Assembly: GCA_036346375.1 (NCBI GenBank)
Contig: CM070508.1
Location: 25,488,852 to 25,552,851, forward strand
Length of the DNA: 64,000 nucleotides
Origin: Guadua angustifolia
Taxonomy: Eukaryota; Streptophyta; Magnoliopsida; Poales; Poaceae
Direction: 5' to 3'
Positions within the stretch are counted from its first letter, which is position 1. The number at the start of each line of letters is the position of its first letter. Positions 11,845 through 22,862 of the stretch are shown in pieces. A model generated the notes under the pieces. It was not told where the DNA came from. It worked only from the letters and a program-made list of their open reading frames with translations, and searched no databases. The position numbers and the translations under genes were made by a program.

Positions 11845-12484
11845 CTGCTGAGTTCTTTTTGGGTTAGGTAAGGTAGAAGCAACATAGATAAGATGCAAGA
11901 ATTCCTAAAGCGGGAGAATTAGGTTTAACCCAATAACTTAAGCAATCAATATTAGTAACTTGGTATGGTTGCTTATATAAGCCTAAAAGCTTTGCAACAC
12001 ATACTGCACACCCAACAATCAAGAAGAACCAATTCAACCTAAACACGCAAAACTACCGTCTACATGGGCGGCACCCTTAACTTAGGAAACACGACTCCCA
12101 CACATGAGTCTCAACTGGCTACTTGAAGCACTGAGTCTTCTAGCTCCTGATACACTTCATTGATCCGTTCTTCCATGAGCTTGATGATTCTTTCCTTCGT
12201 GATCTTTATGGTAGCAGCAGGCACTCAATGCCATCTCCTAAAGTGTGGTATATCGTTTTCTACTTAAGATAACTCAGATAAGATTTTAACTTACTTCAGC
12301 AGAGGTAAGGGAAAGAAATTTCAGCAGGGGAAAAAGAAAGAATTTTTGGTAAGGATAGAAATAGAAGAATGAGATAAGTCAAGAACACATTATTCTTCTA
12401 GGTTAGGACTTTTACTTTAGAAAATAATTTTGAAGGACCTATAGGGACGACCAACTATCTAGGGCCAAGACCTACAGTCAGTAT
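11845..12484 (-). other. Untranslated leader of the Tekay-like element
   Basis: About 640 bp between primer-binding site and gag, without a meaningful ORF. A segment near 12410-12480 (GAAAATAATTTTGAAG and following) recurs at 15890-15960 in the next, more decayed copy, which shows they are the same family. Confidence 0.65.
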
Positions 12485-12496
12485 GCTCTGATACCA
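12485..12496 (-). other. Primer-binding site, initiator-Met type
   Basis: The minus strand reads TGGTATCAGAGC, the standard complement to the 3' end of plant initiator-Met tRNA, three bases from the LTR end. Confidence 0.9.
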
Positions 12497-12498
12497 CC

Positions 12499-15400
12499 TC
12501 AGAAGGACCCGATTCACCAATTCAATCCATCAGATTTTACCGCACTAGTCCCAGGATCAACGCTAGTGCACACAGCTTAACATCGGTAAGCATCATATCA
12601 TACACATGGTAAAAATAACAAGACTTCATTTATTTGATATAACTAGTGTATGATCTTATGATCACTTACAATTATTCAGCCTTGCAAGGCAATACTCAGA
12701 TAAAATAAGACAAATGCAGTGGAAAGTAGTAGAAAACGTAGTGACTCATCAGTACACCACAGGAGACTGACAAGGCTTGGCCTAGTGACTCGTGTCCACC
12801 TGTAACTCCTCCTCCAGGATCGATGATGGCTCCTCCAATTTGTTGTTGGTTTGTTAGCAAGGGTGAGTACAACCACACGTACTCAACAAGTTGTGCATGT
12901 AATGCAATTCTATCATAGCTATATCTTGAGCTTATTCCAAAGGAAGGCTAAGTGGTTCATTTGCGAGAAAGCAAGATTTAAGAACACATATACTTCATAG
13001 ATTGAAAAGACAAGAAACAAATGATAACAAGTAAATAGATTCAATGATTTTCAAATAAACCCAAGTTTCCATCCTAAGTCAAGTTTCCTTTATCCACATG
13101 GCATCCTGCCATCCCATCTAGTTGTTCATTTTAATTAACTACCCCTTGATCAGAATTCGAGCATTGCTCAATACCGTGAGCACTCGCTATCCTAATAGCT
13201 TTGTACACTCTGCAGAGGTTATGCACTTTACCCACATGATACAACCATGCACCACACAGGTGAACGATTATAACAAAGCCTTTACAATGCATCCTCTTAA
13301 CCCAGTGCTACCCGCTAAGGTTTCAACACTAAAGGGTTACACCACCACAACAGGGCCCCCCTCTTGCGCCATGTGAGTTTTCTCCGTACACCCGGACTCA
13401 CACCACCACGATAGCACTCAAGTTAAGCATTTGCAAATTAGTCAGCTAGGCTGCCCCATAACAGACATGTGGTTGCATGATTGACTCAGGTCAAAGGCTC
13501 GCAAGGTTAAGTCCTTAGGTTTGATTAAAGCAAGACTTACACATACCCTCAGCTCTACTGAGCCCACCTTGGCACACTTGCCCCTTCCACTTGCTTCAAT
13601 CATAAAGTGATTACCACCCGGTTGGTTACCAAGCACCACGTGCTACTCACAAATCAACATCGCTATGACCTCCCGCCACGACAACTCAATCTCTTTGCGT
13701 GACCACACATGACACACAAATTAACATCATTGTTCCATATTCCATTAGTCAAGATTAATAATCAACACTTCATGAACATGTGATGACGTGACATGGCTAA
13801 GCAATTCTATTCCGTTCTAACCATCCCATGTTGATTTCATTATTAACCAACTATAGTAAACCAACCTAAGGTAACAAGTGGATTATGGCATACAAATAAC
13901 AAGGTAGGGTGTAATTCAAAGGGTACATTAACTAATCCCAAAGTTAAGTTAAAATCATTTGTACACATAAAATACCATGCATTAAAGTAAATCAAAATAG
14001 CAATTTTGCAAACATGGGTGCAACATGATCAAAGCACAATTTGCCTTGGTTAAGCTCCTGATCTTAGTCTAGAAATTGTCCTTGAGTTGCAAATTCCTCC
14101 TCCGAAGCCTCGCACAATTCAACGTCTACGCGAATCGAGAAGAAATAGCAAATAAACACCAAAACCAAAGAACAAATGAACTCAAAAATTCAAATAAAAA
14201 TCACCATTGGATAGATCACAATTTTACAAATTTTTAGGAATTTGAATCACCTCCATCGGAGTTTGTATGCAAAAGTTATAGCAATTAGAAGTTTGAAAAT
14301 AAATTAAATTGAATTTCTAGATTTAATAGAATTATTTTTATAAAGAAAAATCCGAATTTATGACGTCGGCTGACGTCAGCATGGCGCCGGTGCTGTATGG
14401 CCGACGTGTGGCATGATCTGAACTATTGAATACCAATCTAACGGCTACCGGTAAATTGGTGACGTGGCTAAACCATCACCATCCGATCTGGATCGGACGA
14501 CCAATGCTTACCCGAGCACTTTACTGTGCACTTTAATTGACGCGGCACAAATCTAACCATCCATCTAAGATCCTACGGCTAACGTTTTACCGAAACGCTT
14601 ACCTCTTTCAAAACGACATGGCGAATTCCCGGCGGTCCGATGCTGATCCCACGGCTGAGGTTACTCGCGGTCGGTGATGGCGAAGCGGCGGTGCAAAACT
14701 CACCGGACTTGAAGAAGAAACCTTCCCGACGGCATTCTGGTGATCTCCGACGGGGAAGAAATGGCGTAGTGGACGCGGCGCAATGCGACGACCTCGAATC
14801 CGGCTTCGGTGCGGCGGAAGAGTCACCGGTGACGACGAAACACGGCGAAACCTCCTCGGGAAACTCCAACGAGCTCGGAAACCTTCGCGGCTAACTCACC
14901 GGCGATGATGCAACATCGAAAGGACGCGGCGACTTGTGGGGATCCTCAGAGGAGTACCCCATCCTTAAATACCCAAGGCGGCGCGAGATTTTTGGAAAGT
15001 CTTCCTCGGGCACGGCGGCGGCGGCGAGTTCGAACAGGACTCGGAGTCCATCTCTGAGACGACAACCTCCCACCGCACGATCTCGATCCTACGATGCGGA
15101 TAAGATAGAGTTTTCGAATCAGTAAGATTCGATGGAAGCCGTGTGATGGAAATCCAACGACTCGTGGGAATTAGGTTTTCATAATTGACGTGGCTTGCTA
15201 TAGTCCGTTGGATGGTGATCCGACGGCGCACGTTACCCCTCCCGTTTCACGATCGGTCTGCACAGTAATGGGCTTCAGCCCGTTACTGTTCACAGGGATT
15301 TTCTAGGGTTTTCCATTTAAAATAATCTGAGAAATTCATTTGATTTATTTAAGGCAATAAAAATATCAGAAAAATTCCAAGAAAAATCTCAAAAATACTT

Positions 15401-15614
15401 TGAGACATTCTGGACTTTAATAAAATATTTTTGACAAAACTTTATTTTAAACTTTTCTTTTTATAATTATTTCTTGACAAAAAGGAATATATTTAATTTG
15501 AAATAATTCCAATAAATCTCAGAAAATCCAATTAAATCCAGAAATTTCACAAAAATCATAAATTGCAATAAAATAATATTAAATAATTAAAATGTCAAAA
15601 ATTGGTATGTTACA
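12499..15614 (-). repeat. 5' LTR of the Tekay-like element (about 3.1 kb)
   Basis: It lies between the primer-binding site and the terminus TGTTACA at 15608-15614. The end next to the primer-binding site is decayed (CAGAAGGACCCG instead of TGTCGGGACCCG, as deduced from the solo LTR at 46038-49349). Inside are an AT-rich half with open-frame-free sequence and a GC-rich segment (14340-15290) with a TATTTAAGG box. No partner LTR of equal similarity is in the window. Confidence 0.75.
14961..14972 (-). promoter_or_regulatory. TATA-like box in LTR
   Basis: GTATTTAAGG on the minus strand, at the same relative place as the box at 3950-3962 and oriented towards gag. Confidence 0.45.
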
Positions 15615-15838
15615 CCCGGTGCTATGCCCTACCTAGTGCTACTGCACCAGGGCCGGTAGCATCGCTAGCCAGTGCCACTGCCTGTGCTAGACCAATAGCA
15701 CCACCTAGGCTGGGCAGCACTCCTAAATGCTTCAAATTTTGAATGAAACCTCAAATCTCCATCAAACTCAAGCACTACTAGCTTAAACAATGTTAATAAC
15801 TCATCACAAATATGGGTAGACCTCCACATGGTCTTTCA
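15615..15838 (-). repeat. Scrap of a SIRE/Maximus-like copia LTR
   Basis: It ends in GACCTCCACATGGTCTTTCA, the same terminus as the copia LTR at 61166-61185, and further left shares GGCCGGTAGCA/GTGCCGGTAGCA and the CAAATTTTGAATG/CAATTTGAAG stretch. Only the last about 220 bp remain, wedged between two Tekay-like LTRs. Confidence 0.65.
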
Positions 15839-18800
15839 GTAAGATAAATTAAGAACTTAATAGTCTTACAAGTTTAGTTTTTCTTTAGAAAATAATTTTG
15901 AAGCACCAAAGGAACGACCAGTTTAATGGTCAAGACTTATAGTCAGTATGACTTTGATATCACCTCTATCAAGACTCGAATATGCAAATCCAAACCATCT
16001 ATGTATACTGCACTAGTTCAGGATCGCGCTAGTGCATACAGTGATAACATAGATGTAATATCACAATCATATATAACAAAACATAATAAATAATATATTT
16101 ATTAAATAAAAGATAGTTGAATGACCTTAAGATCGACTTTACATTCATTAGGACTCACAGAGCTTTAACTCTAAGAAAATCAGCAGCAGAACAGCAAACT
16201 TCAGTAGATAACCCATCACCATGCCACATGCATCTAACAAGGTTTGATTTACAGTAACTTACCTCCTCCTAAAACTCCTCCACCATGGCAGGTGTAGACT
16301 CCCCTTGAACTCAAAGATTTGTTATGGTAAAAGTGAGTACATAAAACACTCAATAAATTGCGCACATAATGCAAGTCCGTTATAACTACATGTAAGGCCT
16401 ATTCCAAAGCAATGGCTATCATGGCTATTTTGTAGTAAATCACTATTCAAGATGTGGAGCCACTACAACATACACCTTCCTTAGTCGCTCACAAAGCTTG
16501 GTTATCCTCCTGAGATATCATATGTTAAGACTCCATAACTTAATAAGCTAGGTTTAGCCCATAACAGACATGTAGTTGTATGATTAGATTAGTTCAATTG
16601 CTTACAAGCTTAAGTCCTCAATTGACCAAAGAAAGATTTCCAAATAATGTTAGTAACCTTATCAAAAGATTCACGTAGAATCTCCAACTCAATGTCACAC
16701 AGATCCACCATAGTACACAACCTCTCGCTACTTGCCTCAATCTAAATCATTTACCATCCCAGTTGATTATCATGCAACACATACCATCAACAACTCAATA
16801 TCATTGTGTGACAATACATGACACACTATTTTCACAAAAATATGTTTCGTAAACCATTTGTCAAGTTTGAATTTGCATTTTCAAAAGATATGAAAGATTC
16901 ATGGCATGGCTAAGTATATACTAAGCACAATCTAACCAACCTATATTGGCATATATTAGCAACCAACCAATAAGTATCCATCCTAAGGTGTCAAATAATC
17001 TTGGCATAGTAAATGACAAGGCAAGTATAGTTCAAATGGGTTGAATAATTAATTCCTAAACTATTTGAAAATAATATAACTTAACATGTCATGTAAAAGA
17101 TTAAAAGAAAATAGCACTTAACATAAGCAAAGCACAACTTGCCTTTGAATAACTCTTGATCTTGATCTCATCCTTGAACTTGAGTTAACTTTTCACCTTC
17201 GTACGCTCCCGACACTTCAACATCTAAATGAAACAATAATGAAATTTAAAATAAATACAAAATAGAGACAAGACAAACCCCAAAAATCAAATAAAATACA
17301 TCAAAATATAGAGCTTGAGTTTATACAAATTTATAGATTTGAACAGGCCCAATTGAAGTTCATATGAGGAAGAATGGAACCTCAAAAGATTCATCAGACA
17401 ATTAAATCTAGACAAAAGAGAAAGAAAATAGAATATTAAAAAGAGAAAGAAAATAGAATATTCCCTAAAATCCCCTCCTGAGAGACTGACATGTGGGCCT
17501 AGCCTCTTCTTTAATAAAAAAACAATTTTTTTGATTTTATAAAAATCATAGAGGCTGACATGTGGGCCTCTAGTCCATAGGCTCTAGTCCATGGTAGATG
17601 TGGCTCATGAACATCTCACTAACACGTAAGCCCTACATGTCATACACACGATTCATGGTACACTAAGCCTATGCATAGACATATTGCCTACGTGGCTACT
17701 AATTTGACACATGTGGCATTACATGGCATACCACGTCGACTTCACTCAGCAACGGTTGCAGGCCATCACACCTAGAAGCTCTTGACATGACATACTTGGT
17801 GAATTGGACAACACTACCAACTGCGATCGATAGGGATAGCGACAAGCAAAGGAAGCGACGGTGGTGAGGGCTCTATGGAGACGATGACCTACTAGCCTCC
17901 TCCTTGCGAGATAGTGCGCTCACCAGAGAGAATGTGACAAACACAGCGGTGAGGACCAAGAGAGCATGGATTCATTGACAATAGTGAAATCTGGCGAAGA
18001 CCACTATGGCGATGTGCTCAAAAGAACTCAAAATCTGGCAAAATGGTAGCTCCTCATGGTTTCCAAGGTTAGGGCTTCAAACGAGGTGCTCAAGGTGATC
18101 CCTATGCTTCCCTTTTAAACCCCTTGGCATCCACATAGAGCACGAAATGAAAAAGAGAGCAACTACCCAACGGTATACCGTTGCAACGGTATAGCATGTT
18201 TCATTAGTTTCACGGGTAAGTTTCATTGCTAGGTTTCACGGGTAAGTTTCATGATGTTTCACGGGTAAGTTTCATCAGGTTTTCGAGTTTCACAGATAAG
18301 TTTCAACCAAAGTTTCATGTTTCACGGGTAAGTTTCATCCTATACCGTTGCAACGGTATACCGTTGGTTAGTTTTTCTGAATGAAAAATGGATGCCGCAA
18401 TGGACACAGCTCAAAACAGAGTCCATCACATGCAAGGAGAAGACGGATCTGATAGGTGGCCCCACCTATCAGCATCTCATCCGGTAGTGGACTAGGTCAG
18501 ATTGACGTGGGCTGCAACGACGTACTAATAGGCTAGGCTATGACAAACTCAATTCGGACTGGGCTGGCTTTAGCTCTAAAACTTTTCTAGAATTTTTATA
18601 TACTTTTCATTTTAGAAAATATAGAAAATACAAATAGGCTTCAAATAAATAGCAAATTAGCTTAGAAAAATCCCAACAAATTCTATAAAATACTTTAGAG
18701 CATATAGAACACAAATAAAATAATTTTGATAATTTTTCACTTGAACATTAATCATATTAAATCCTTTTACTTACGAAAAATTCATATTAAGGTTTAATTA

Positions 18801-18879
18801 GCAATAAAAATTTTGAAAATTCTTAAAAATGCTAAAATATATCAAACCAATTCAAAGCTACAAAAATTGGGATATTATA
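15839..18879 (-). mobile_element. Decayed Tekay-like leader plus LTR
   Basis: Positions 15839-15965 match the leader of the neighbouring Tekay-like element (TTTAGAAAATAATTTTGAAG, then GGTCAAGACTTATAGTCAGT), followed by a decayed primer-binding site (GGTGATATCAAAG on the minus strand, against TGGTATCAGAGC). The LTR then runs to a decayed terminus TATTATA at 18873-18879, in place of TGTTACA. Gag and pol are gone. A mini-element sits at 18161-18373. It is much more diverged than the 12499-15614 copy. Confidence 0.65.
18161..18373. repeat. Mini-element: 33 bp inverted termini around five direct repeats
   Basis: Left terminus 18161-18193 and right terminus 18341-18373 are inverted copies with one mismatch; their 26 bp cores (18168-18193 and 18341-18366) match perfectly. 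Each core is itself made of ACCGTTGCAACGGT-type palindromes. Between them are five head-to-tail copies of GTTTCACGGGTAAGTTTCAT (starts 18207, 18233, 18256, 18287, 18319; the fourth is diverged). It lies inside a Tekay-like LTR. I do not recognise the family; it resembles a MITE in having inverted ends, but the internal array is unusual and I see no certain target duplication. Confidence 0.75.
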
Positions 18880-19221
18880 TTGTGTGCCAGGGTAGGTCTG
18901 TATGACATTTGAGTTGGAGATTCTATGTGAATCTTTTGATAAGCTTACTGAGGTTATTTAAAAGTCTTGCCTCAGTAAATTAAGGACTTAACCTTGTAAG
19001 CAATTAAACTAGGCTAATCATATAACGACATGTTTGTTATAGGCCAAACCTAGCTTACTAAGTTGTCGAGTCTTGACATATGATATCTCAGAAGAATAAT
19101 CAAGCAATTTACTTATTGATCAATTTATTTATTGTATTTAATTAAAGTGTTGCTTATTTGCAAAATAGTTATATATTTAATTCTATTGGTATAAGCCTTG
19201 CACGTAGTTATATTAGACTTG

Positions 19222-19623
19222 GGCCCCGTTAGTGACAGCTTTGCACAGCTTTTGCTTAAAAGAAAAGCAGATTGTCTGCCGAACGGAAGGATTCTAGACA
19301 ACTTCTCCCACATTCAAAATCTAATTTGTACACAAAATCAGAAGCTGTCACCACCCTAATTCTGCGAATTTTGACTCAGATTCTGTGAGTTCCGCCTCCC
19401 ACGAGTTGTCGCGAGCCGTACAAGGGCTTCCGCCGTCATCCCTAGGCCCCTCTATCACCCTTATCCACTCATCCATCATCGACAACGATCAACAATCAGC
19501 ACAAACAATCAGGATTGCTGAACGACCAGATTCTCTAGTCAGCAGATTCTTCAGACAGCTGCTTCTCCAGACAGCTGACTACAATCCAGATCTGCACAAT
19601 CAGAAGCTGTCCCAAAGGGGGCC
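19222..19623. mobile_element. MITE (PIF/Harbinger- or hAT-like)
   Basis: Ends are GGCCCCGTT and AAGGGGGCC, imperfect inverted repeats that continue into GTGACAGCT / AGCTGTCCC. TTG flanks both sides (19219-19221, 19624-19626), a 3 bp target duplication. The related LTR at about 16360-16390 lacks this 402 bp, giving an empty site. No transposase. Class is uncertain: a 3 bp duplication and GGSCC ends suit Tourist-like elements, but the usual TTA/TAA target is not present. Confidence 0.65.
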
Positions 19624-19937
19624 TTGGATTGTGTGCACAATTTGTTGAGTGCTTTATATCTCACCTCTACCACAACAAATCCATTAGTTAAGAGAAGCCT
19701 ACAACTGCTATGGAGGAGGATTTCCATGAGAAGGCGAGTTATTAGGAATCGAACCTTGTCAAATGCCTGTATTATATTGATGAGTTATTTACGAACTTTT
19801 TCGTTCAGCTGCTATTTTTTTAAAGCATTGTGAGACCTAATATATATAAAGTCGACTTTAATGTCGTTCAACTATCTTTTATCTAATAAATAGTTTTTTT
19901 ATTGTGTTTTCGCTGTATATGATTGTAATATTGCATC

Positions 19938-20790
19938 CATTGGCGTATGCACCGGGGGGGGGCGTAGGTGGGCTGGAGCCCCACCCATGCCCCCCCTCTC
20001 CTCCCCTTAAGTTAGATAAATTTAAGGAAAATTCGTCCACAAATTTAAAGAAGCTACCGAGTTAAACAATCGATTCAATGAATTTTCGATAGAGCTTTTG
20101 AAATGTATTACTTGTCTAGACCCAAGAGATTCATTTGCAAATTTTGAACATGGTAAGCTTTTTCGGCTTTTAGAGATTTATTCAGATGATTTCTCATCAT
20201 ATGATCGTGTGGTTTTGGAAGCACAACTTGACTTATTCATTGATGACTTGAGAAGAGAAGAATTTTCAAGTTGTGATGATCTTGCTAGTCTCGCGGTGAT
20301 GATGGTTGAAGCAAAAAAGCATGTTGTTTATCCATTAGTCTATAAGCTTATTGAATTAGTATTAATTTTACCTGTGGTATAGCTACAGTTGAAAGAGCTT
20401 TCTCGGCAATGAAGATTATCAAGACAGATTTGCGTAATAAGATAAGTGATGACTGGTTAAATGATCTCATGGTATACTACATCGAATGAGACATATTTTC
20501 TAAGATAGACATGGAAGATATTTTGTAACGTTTTCAAAACATAAAAACCCATAAATATTAACTATCAACTCTTAAGAAGTAATGATCGGTACGTTTTTTT
20601 TTCTTTGTAATGTTACGTATTTATATTATATGCGACTGTTAGATAAGTGTTGGTCTTTTTATATTATATATATATCATTCTATCATGTTCTATGTTTTGA
20701 AAAAATACTATATATATTAATATATTATATATATTAGTTTAGAGGTCTAAATTTTAGCCCCTCCTTTCTAAGTTTCTGGATACGCCACTG
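19938..20790 (+). mobile_element. hAT transposon remnant, 853 bp
   Basis: Ends CATTGGCGTATGCA and (inverted) CAGTGGCGTATCCA are imperfect terminal repeats. ATTGCATC lies directly outside both ends (19930-19937, 20791-20798), a perfect 8 bp target duplication diagnostic of hAT. The interior holds only the C-terminal part of a transposase, so it is an internally deleted, non-autonomous copy. It inserted into an already old LTR. Confidence 0.9.
20040..20510 (+). pseudogene. hAT transposase C-terminus with dimerization domain
   Basis: The frame reads ELNNRFNEFSIELLKCITCL, then DPRDSFANFEHGKLFRL, then YDRVVLEAQLDLFIDDLR, then YKLIELVLILPV. After a one-base frameshift at about 20380 it continues ATVERAFSAMKIIKTDLRN and DDWLNDLMVYYIE. 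The latter is the hAT C-terminal dimerization domain, of the kind in plant TTF-type zinc-finger hAT proteins. DDE residues and the BED or TTF zinc finger are missing, so it cannot cut DNA. Confidence 0.8.
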
Positions 20791-20882
20791 ATTGCATCTA
20801 TGTTGGCATTGTGTGCATTATTGTGATTATGGACAAATACAGTTACACTAAAGATCCAGATTTGTATATTTAGGTCTCACAA

Positions 20883-21805
20883 ACTGTAACAAAATCCAGA
20901 TAAACCTGAAACAAAAATCGTGACCCTAACATCTGAGCCTCAGATCATATGGGGCAAACAAAATCATACGATTATTTGGTCCTTAAAAAACCGCCTGATG
21001 AGGACACATTCGCCTCCACCTTAGAGCGGCAATCCTAGGTCATACATGGAATTACTTAATGAGCAGGGCTGTCGCCTAAAAGGTATCATCTCAGGCAATC
21101 CCCACAACGCAACGCATTGAGACAAATTTTTTGCTGCAACCTAGATTTTGCTACAAAAAGTCGGGTAGATGTTTGAACCCTAAAGGCGAAAACCCATAGC
21201 TTCGAGCACTTCTATAGCGGCTACGGATATGCGGATGGGGGGGACTCACCACAGTGAGTCGCCCCCCGCAGGTAGAAGTTCGCCGCTGGCGAGATGTCAC
21301 CAAGAGAAGCACCCCCGCTTAGCTCGCATCCGTCACCTCCCTCGGCGGCCCTACTTCGCTTCTCTGCTTTAGTGAGGAACAGGGGATGTTGGCGGAGTGG
21401 TTGAGCACGTGAAGGCGTACGATGGGAGAGCACTGAATCAGACATCATCCACTTACATGAGCTAGCATCTACCGCAGTCTACTAGAGTAGCTAGCCAGTC
21501 ACAACTCACGAGTCACAACTGACGCTAGCCGAAAAATCTTGCGCTTATGACTGGGCATATGCTTAGCATTCCAGGAGTATAGAAACTGTAAGGCGAATGA
21601 CTGCGTAAGACTCCTAATACACGATCTGGATTGGCACACTTTCACAAACTATATATATATAGGATTGGCAAACAGATGAAAAGACAAGGACAAAGGAATT
21701 ATGGCCCAAACATGGAGCGCAGCGCATGCAGGCGCCCTGCAGCAAGCTGGCCGTGGGGCGAGGAAGGCGTCACCGCCAGGGTTAAAAATTTCGGCGAAAT
21801 TTTAG
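20883..21805. other. Unassigned sequence
   Basis: No protein or element recognised. It has a near-perfect GC-rich hairpin (21236-21249 with 21253-21267, GACTCAC...GTGAGTC at its centre) and, at the right end, AAAATTTCGGCGAAATTTTAG, which continues on the other side of the Tat insertion at 29645. Short ORFs here look like chance. Confidence 0.5.
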
Positions 21806-22426
21806 TGTCGACGATCGGGACTGCCTGACCGCGAAAGTGAAGGGGGGATTGGTGTGAATGAGGGACCCAAGAAGCGCTTCGATCAACAATGGTGTAGACG
21901 TAGGTCGGTGCGCGGCGTCAGCGAGCAGGGAACAGCAAAGTATACTGGTTTGAGCCCCCACGAGGGTAATAGCTCTACGTCCAGTCTTCTCCGCAGGCGG
22001 AGGAATTCACTAAATGTGCGTACAAAGAGATGGTTACAACTCGAGCTTGAGTGTTCTGTTCGTGTATCCTGGTCTATGGCTAGTACCGTTCTGCCGCCAT
22101 ACACACGCCTGCTGGGGCCTTATATCCTCCCCGACGCTCAGAATCAGACGGAGAGATTCCGGTAGTGGCCGTGCGCATTAAAGGTGGTCAGAATCGCCGG
22201 AAATGCTGCCCACGTCTGCCTTGATGCCATCACCCAAGTCTTGGTAACCGCCGGGTAAGCGCACTCCTCCAAGCCAGGGTCGAGGTCGAGCGGGGACTGC
22301 CCAAGCTTGAGGTCGTGTGGGTACCGGCGTTGTATAGGTCTTGGTCGAGGCCTTCCGTCATAACGTCTCGTGCTGGGGGCCCATTTGACCACGTGTTGAC
22401 TTGTCAGATTTTCCCAGTCCTCGTCA
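21806..22426 (-). repeat. 3' LTR of the gag-less Tat element
   Basis: TG...CA ends, flanked on the left by the TTTAG target duplication and on the right by the polypurine tract. It differs from the partner mainly by scattered substitutions and small indels. Confidence 0.92.
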
Positions 22427-22441
22427 GCTAGCCCCCGAGGC
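22427..22441 (-). other. Polypurine tract region
   Basis: The minus strand reads GAGCCTCGGGGGCTAGC next to the LTR. The Tat element at 33678-50255 has the same CCTCGGGGGCTAGC directly before its 3' LTR (49447-49459), supporting shared lineage. Confidence 0.75.
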
Positions 22442-22719
22442 TCAAGGTCGTGGAAGAGGCTTGGATCGACCTCGAGCCTGTAGCCGCTGGGACCAGACTT
22501 CCAGGCATCACACCTTTGATCTAGGTCGGGCGGAAATCGCCAGAGAAAGGCTTCAGCTTCGGACATCTGGCGGCCCTTGGACTCCACGAGGCTGGTACGA
22601 ATTCGATCAGTTAGATGGTGTGTCTGCAACGCCTTGAAACCGTTGCCCAAGTCTTAATTGCGCCTGTCAAATCACCACTGGCACATCTTTTGAGGGGCCC
22701 CAACCGACGACATCCCAGG

Positions 22720-22730
22720 CCTATAAACCC
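22720..22730 (+). promoter_or_regulatory. TATA box of the antisense gene
   Basis: CCTATAAACCC lies 133 bp upstream of the ATG at 22863, on the strand opposite to gag-pol. The other Tat element has a comparable box (45617-45626), so this looks like a real promoter within the element. Confidence 0.55.
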
Positions 22731-22862
22731 AAACCTTCTGTGACCTTCGAAAACTTCCCGACTTCCTTGCGCTCCTCCGCTCCCAATCTCCTACTCGCGC
22801 AACTCTCCGCTCCTCGACCAAGCTTGAGAGTGACCGCCATTGCTAAACTCGGGAGAAGCACC

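Larger units (their letters stand above)
10056..15614 (-). mobile_element. Tekay/Del-like Ty3-gypsy (chromovirus-type) element, 5' half
   Basis: On the minus strand: 3.1 kb LTR, initiator-Met primer-binding site, gag, protease and the first part of RT, then an abrupt break at 10055. The protease and RT wording and the very long LTR point to the Tekay/Del branch; the chromodomain that would prove it lies in the missing integrase. The right flank after the LTR is a copia LTR scrap at 15615-15838. Confidence 0.8.
18880..20882 (+). repeat. Tekay-like LTR fragment, plus orientation, with two nested DNA elements
   Basis: From 18880 the plus strand reads what the previous LTR reads on its minus strand: TTGGAGATTCTATGTGAATC matches the complement of 16673-16692, and the landmarks continue in order to a terminus like ...GGTCTCACA at about 20882. 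The two LTRs thus stand head to head. The left part of this copy is missing. A MITE (19222-19623) and a hAT remnant (19938-20790) are inserted in it. Confidence 0.65.

Noticed and set aside
12499..15614. LTR at 1623-4559 as partner of this LTR in one complete element
   Set aside because: The two are clearly diverged, and the sequence next to 4559 is Tat pol rather than the 3' end of a Tekay-like element.
18207..18338. CRISPR-like array (20 bp repeats with short spacers)
   Set aside because: Plant nuclear context, spacers of 3-13 bp, flanking inverted termini and location in an LTR rule this out.
21380..21450. tRNA-Leu/Ser-like D-arm (GCGGAGTGGTTGAGCACG)
   Set aside because: No anticodon arm or T arm follows and the possible acceptor pairing is only about six bases, so it is not a tRNA gene.
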